A stretch of DNA of 5,143 nucleotides from Euryarchaeota archaeon Ods04 (GTDB lineage Archaea; Halobacteriota; Halobacteria; Halobacteriales; Halorutilaceae), in the NCBI GenBank assembly GCA_028751055.1, contig JAQZDD010000102.1, positions 1-5,143 of the forward strand, read 5' to 3'. Below the pieces are notes generated by a model. The model ran no database searches and was not told the origin of the DNA. It saw only the letters and a program-made list of their open reading frames with translations. Shown here piece by piece: positions 4,631 to 5,143 of the stretch (positions are counted from its first letter, which is position 1; every line of letters begins with the position of its first letter). A program made the position numbers and the translations under genes.

Positions 4631-5143
4631 ATGAACGTCGAAGAGGAGTTAGAGGAACTCGAAAGACGCATAGAGGAGACGGTACCCGCGGGAATAGCGA
4701 TAAGCGAAGTCGAGTACGAAGGTCCCGAGCTTGTCATATACACGAGCGACCCAAAGAAGTTCGCCGACGACGGCGACTTAGTGCGCGACTTGGCGCGCAA
4801 GCTCAGGAAACGTATCACGGTACGACCCGACCCGGGCGTGCTGACGGATCCCGAACCCGCCAAGGAGAAGATAGAGGATATAGTTCCGGAGGACGCGGGG
4901 ATTACCGACTACAACTTCAAGCCCGACGTCGGCGAGGTCACGATAAAGGCGGAGAAGCCCGGTCTCGTCATAGGAAAGCACGGCTCTACGTTACGTGAAA
5001 TTACGAAGGCTACGGGCTGGACGCCCGACGTGGTGCGTACTCCCCCCATAGAGTCGTCGACCGTCGACAACATCCGCCGGTACCTCGTACAGGAGAGCGA
5101 CGAACGTAAGGAGTTCCTCCGTAAGACAGGGAGACGGATACAC
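4631..5143 (+). CDS. fttA: Transcription termination factor FttA (aCPSF1), N-terminal part
   Basis: 171 codons from ATG 4631 are open to the right edge, so the gene is cut by the window. FttA/aCPSF1 is the archaeal homologue of CPSF73: a KH-domain, metallo-beta-lactamase and beta-CASP ribonuclease that cleaves nascent RNA at U-rich sites and releases RNA polymerase. Only the tandem KH region is visible. The first KH-like domain is residues 1-70, with [18 protein letters not shown] and [12 protein letters not shown]. The second is about 71-145, with its GxxG loop at G115-K-H-G118 in [12 protein letters not shown], followed by [12 protein letters not shown] and the [12 protein letters not shown] linker, all characteristic of the family. 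The catalytic domains lie outside the window. It follows psmB by 20 bases on the same strand. No Shine-Dalgarno is evident. Confidence 0.95.
   Translation, partial: MNVEEELEELERRIEETVPAGIAISEVEYEGPELVIYTSDPKKFADDGDLVRDLARKLRKRITVRPDPGVLTDPEPAKEKIEDIVPEDAGITDYNFKPDVGEVTIKAEKPGLVIGKHGSTLREITKATGWTPDVVRTPPIESSTVDNIRRYLVQESDERKEFLRKTGRRIH

Overview
The window looks like chromosomal DNA of a halophilic euryarchaeon, a member of the Halobacteria or a close, deep-branching relative. The evidence is strongly acidic proteins (Asp/Glu-rich PsmB, lipoprotein and FttA), archaeal BRE/TATA promoters placed so that several genes would be leaderless, a haloarchaeal-type MaoC hydratase, and an archaeal 20S proteasome beta subunit next to the KH-domain ribonuclease FttA (aCPSF1). 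Isoleucine codon use is unusual for a halophile: ATA dominates.

Region 1-833 is a divergent pair. On the minus strand at the left edge is the N-terminus of a small acidic protein that resembles haloarchaeal AbrB/PhaR-type proteins. On the plus strand is a PhaJ-like (R)-enoyl-CoA hydratase. Together they suggest the edge of a polyhydroxyalkanoate (PHA) locus. The shared spacer carries a perfect 15-bp palindrome.

Region 905-2021 is a two-gene operon: a haloarchaeal conserved protein of a family often labelled HTH-domain, then a phosphoribosyltransferase-domain protein that begins one base after the first stop codon.

Region 2022-2577 holds a candidate small Cys-containing protein with its own promoter (apparently broken or frameshifted at 2271) and a minus-strand tRNA-Ile(GAU) with its own promoter and T-tract.

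Region 2578-3805 is a convergent pair, an exported lipoprotein (+) and an FxsA-family membrane protein (-), whose stop codons are only 7 bases apart.

Region 3806-5143 begins with a divergent fxsA/psmB promoter region in which both promoters carry the same 8-base BRE-like element in mirror orientation. It continues with psmB (proteasome beta) and the start of fttA, the archaeal transcription-termination ribonuclease, which runs off the right edge. This joins protein degradation to RNA 3'-end formation in one transcription unit.

No transposon, CRISPR array, phage gene or clear foreign island is visible. The least ordinary parts are the 2142-2328 small gene, the mirror-image promoter at 3828-3894, the palindrome at 119-133, and the mix of haloarchaeal and ancestral-looking traits in psmB-fttA.
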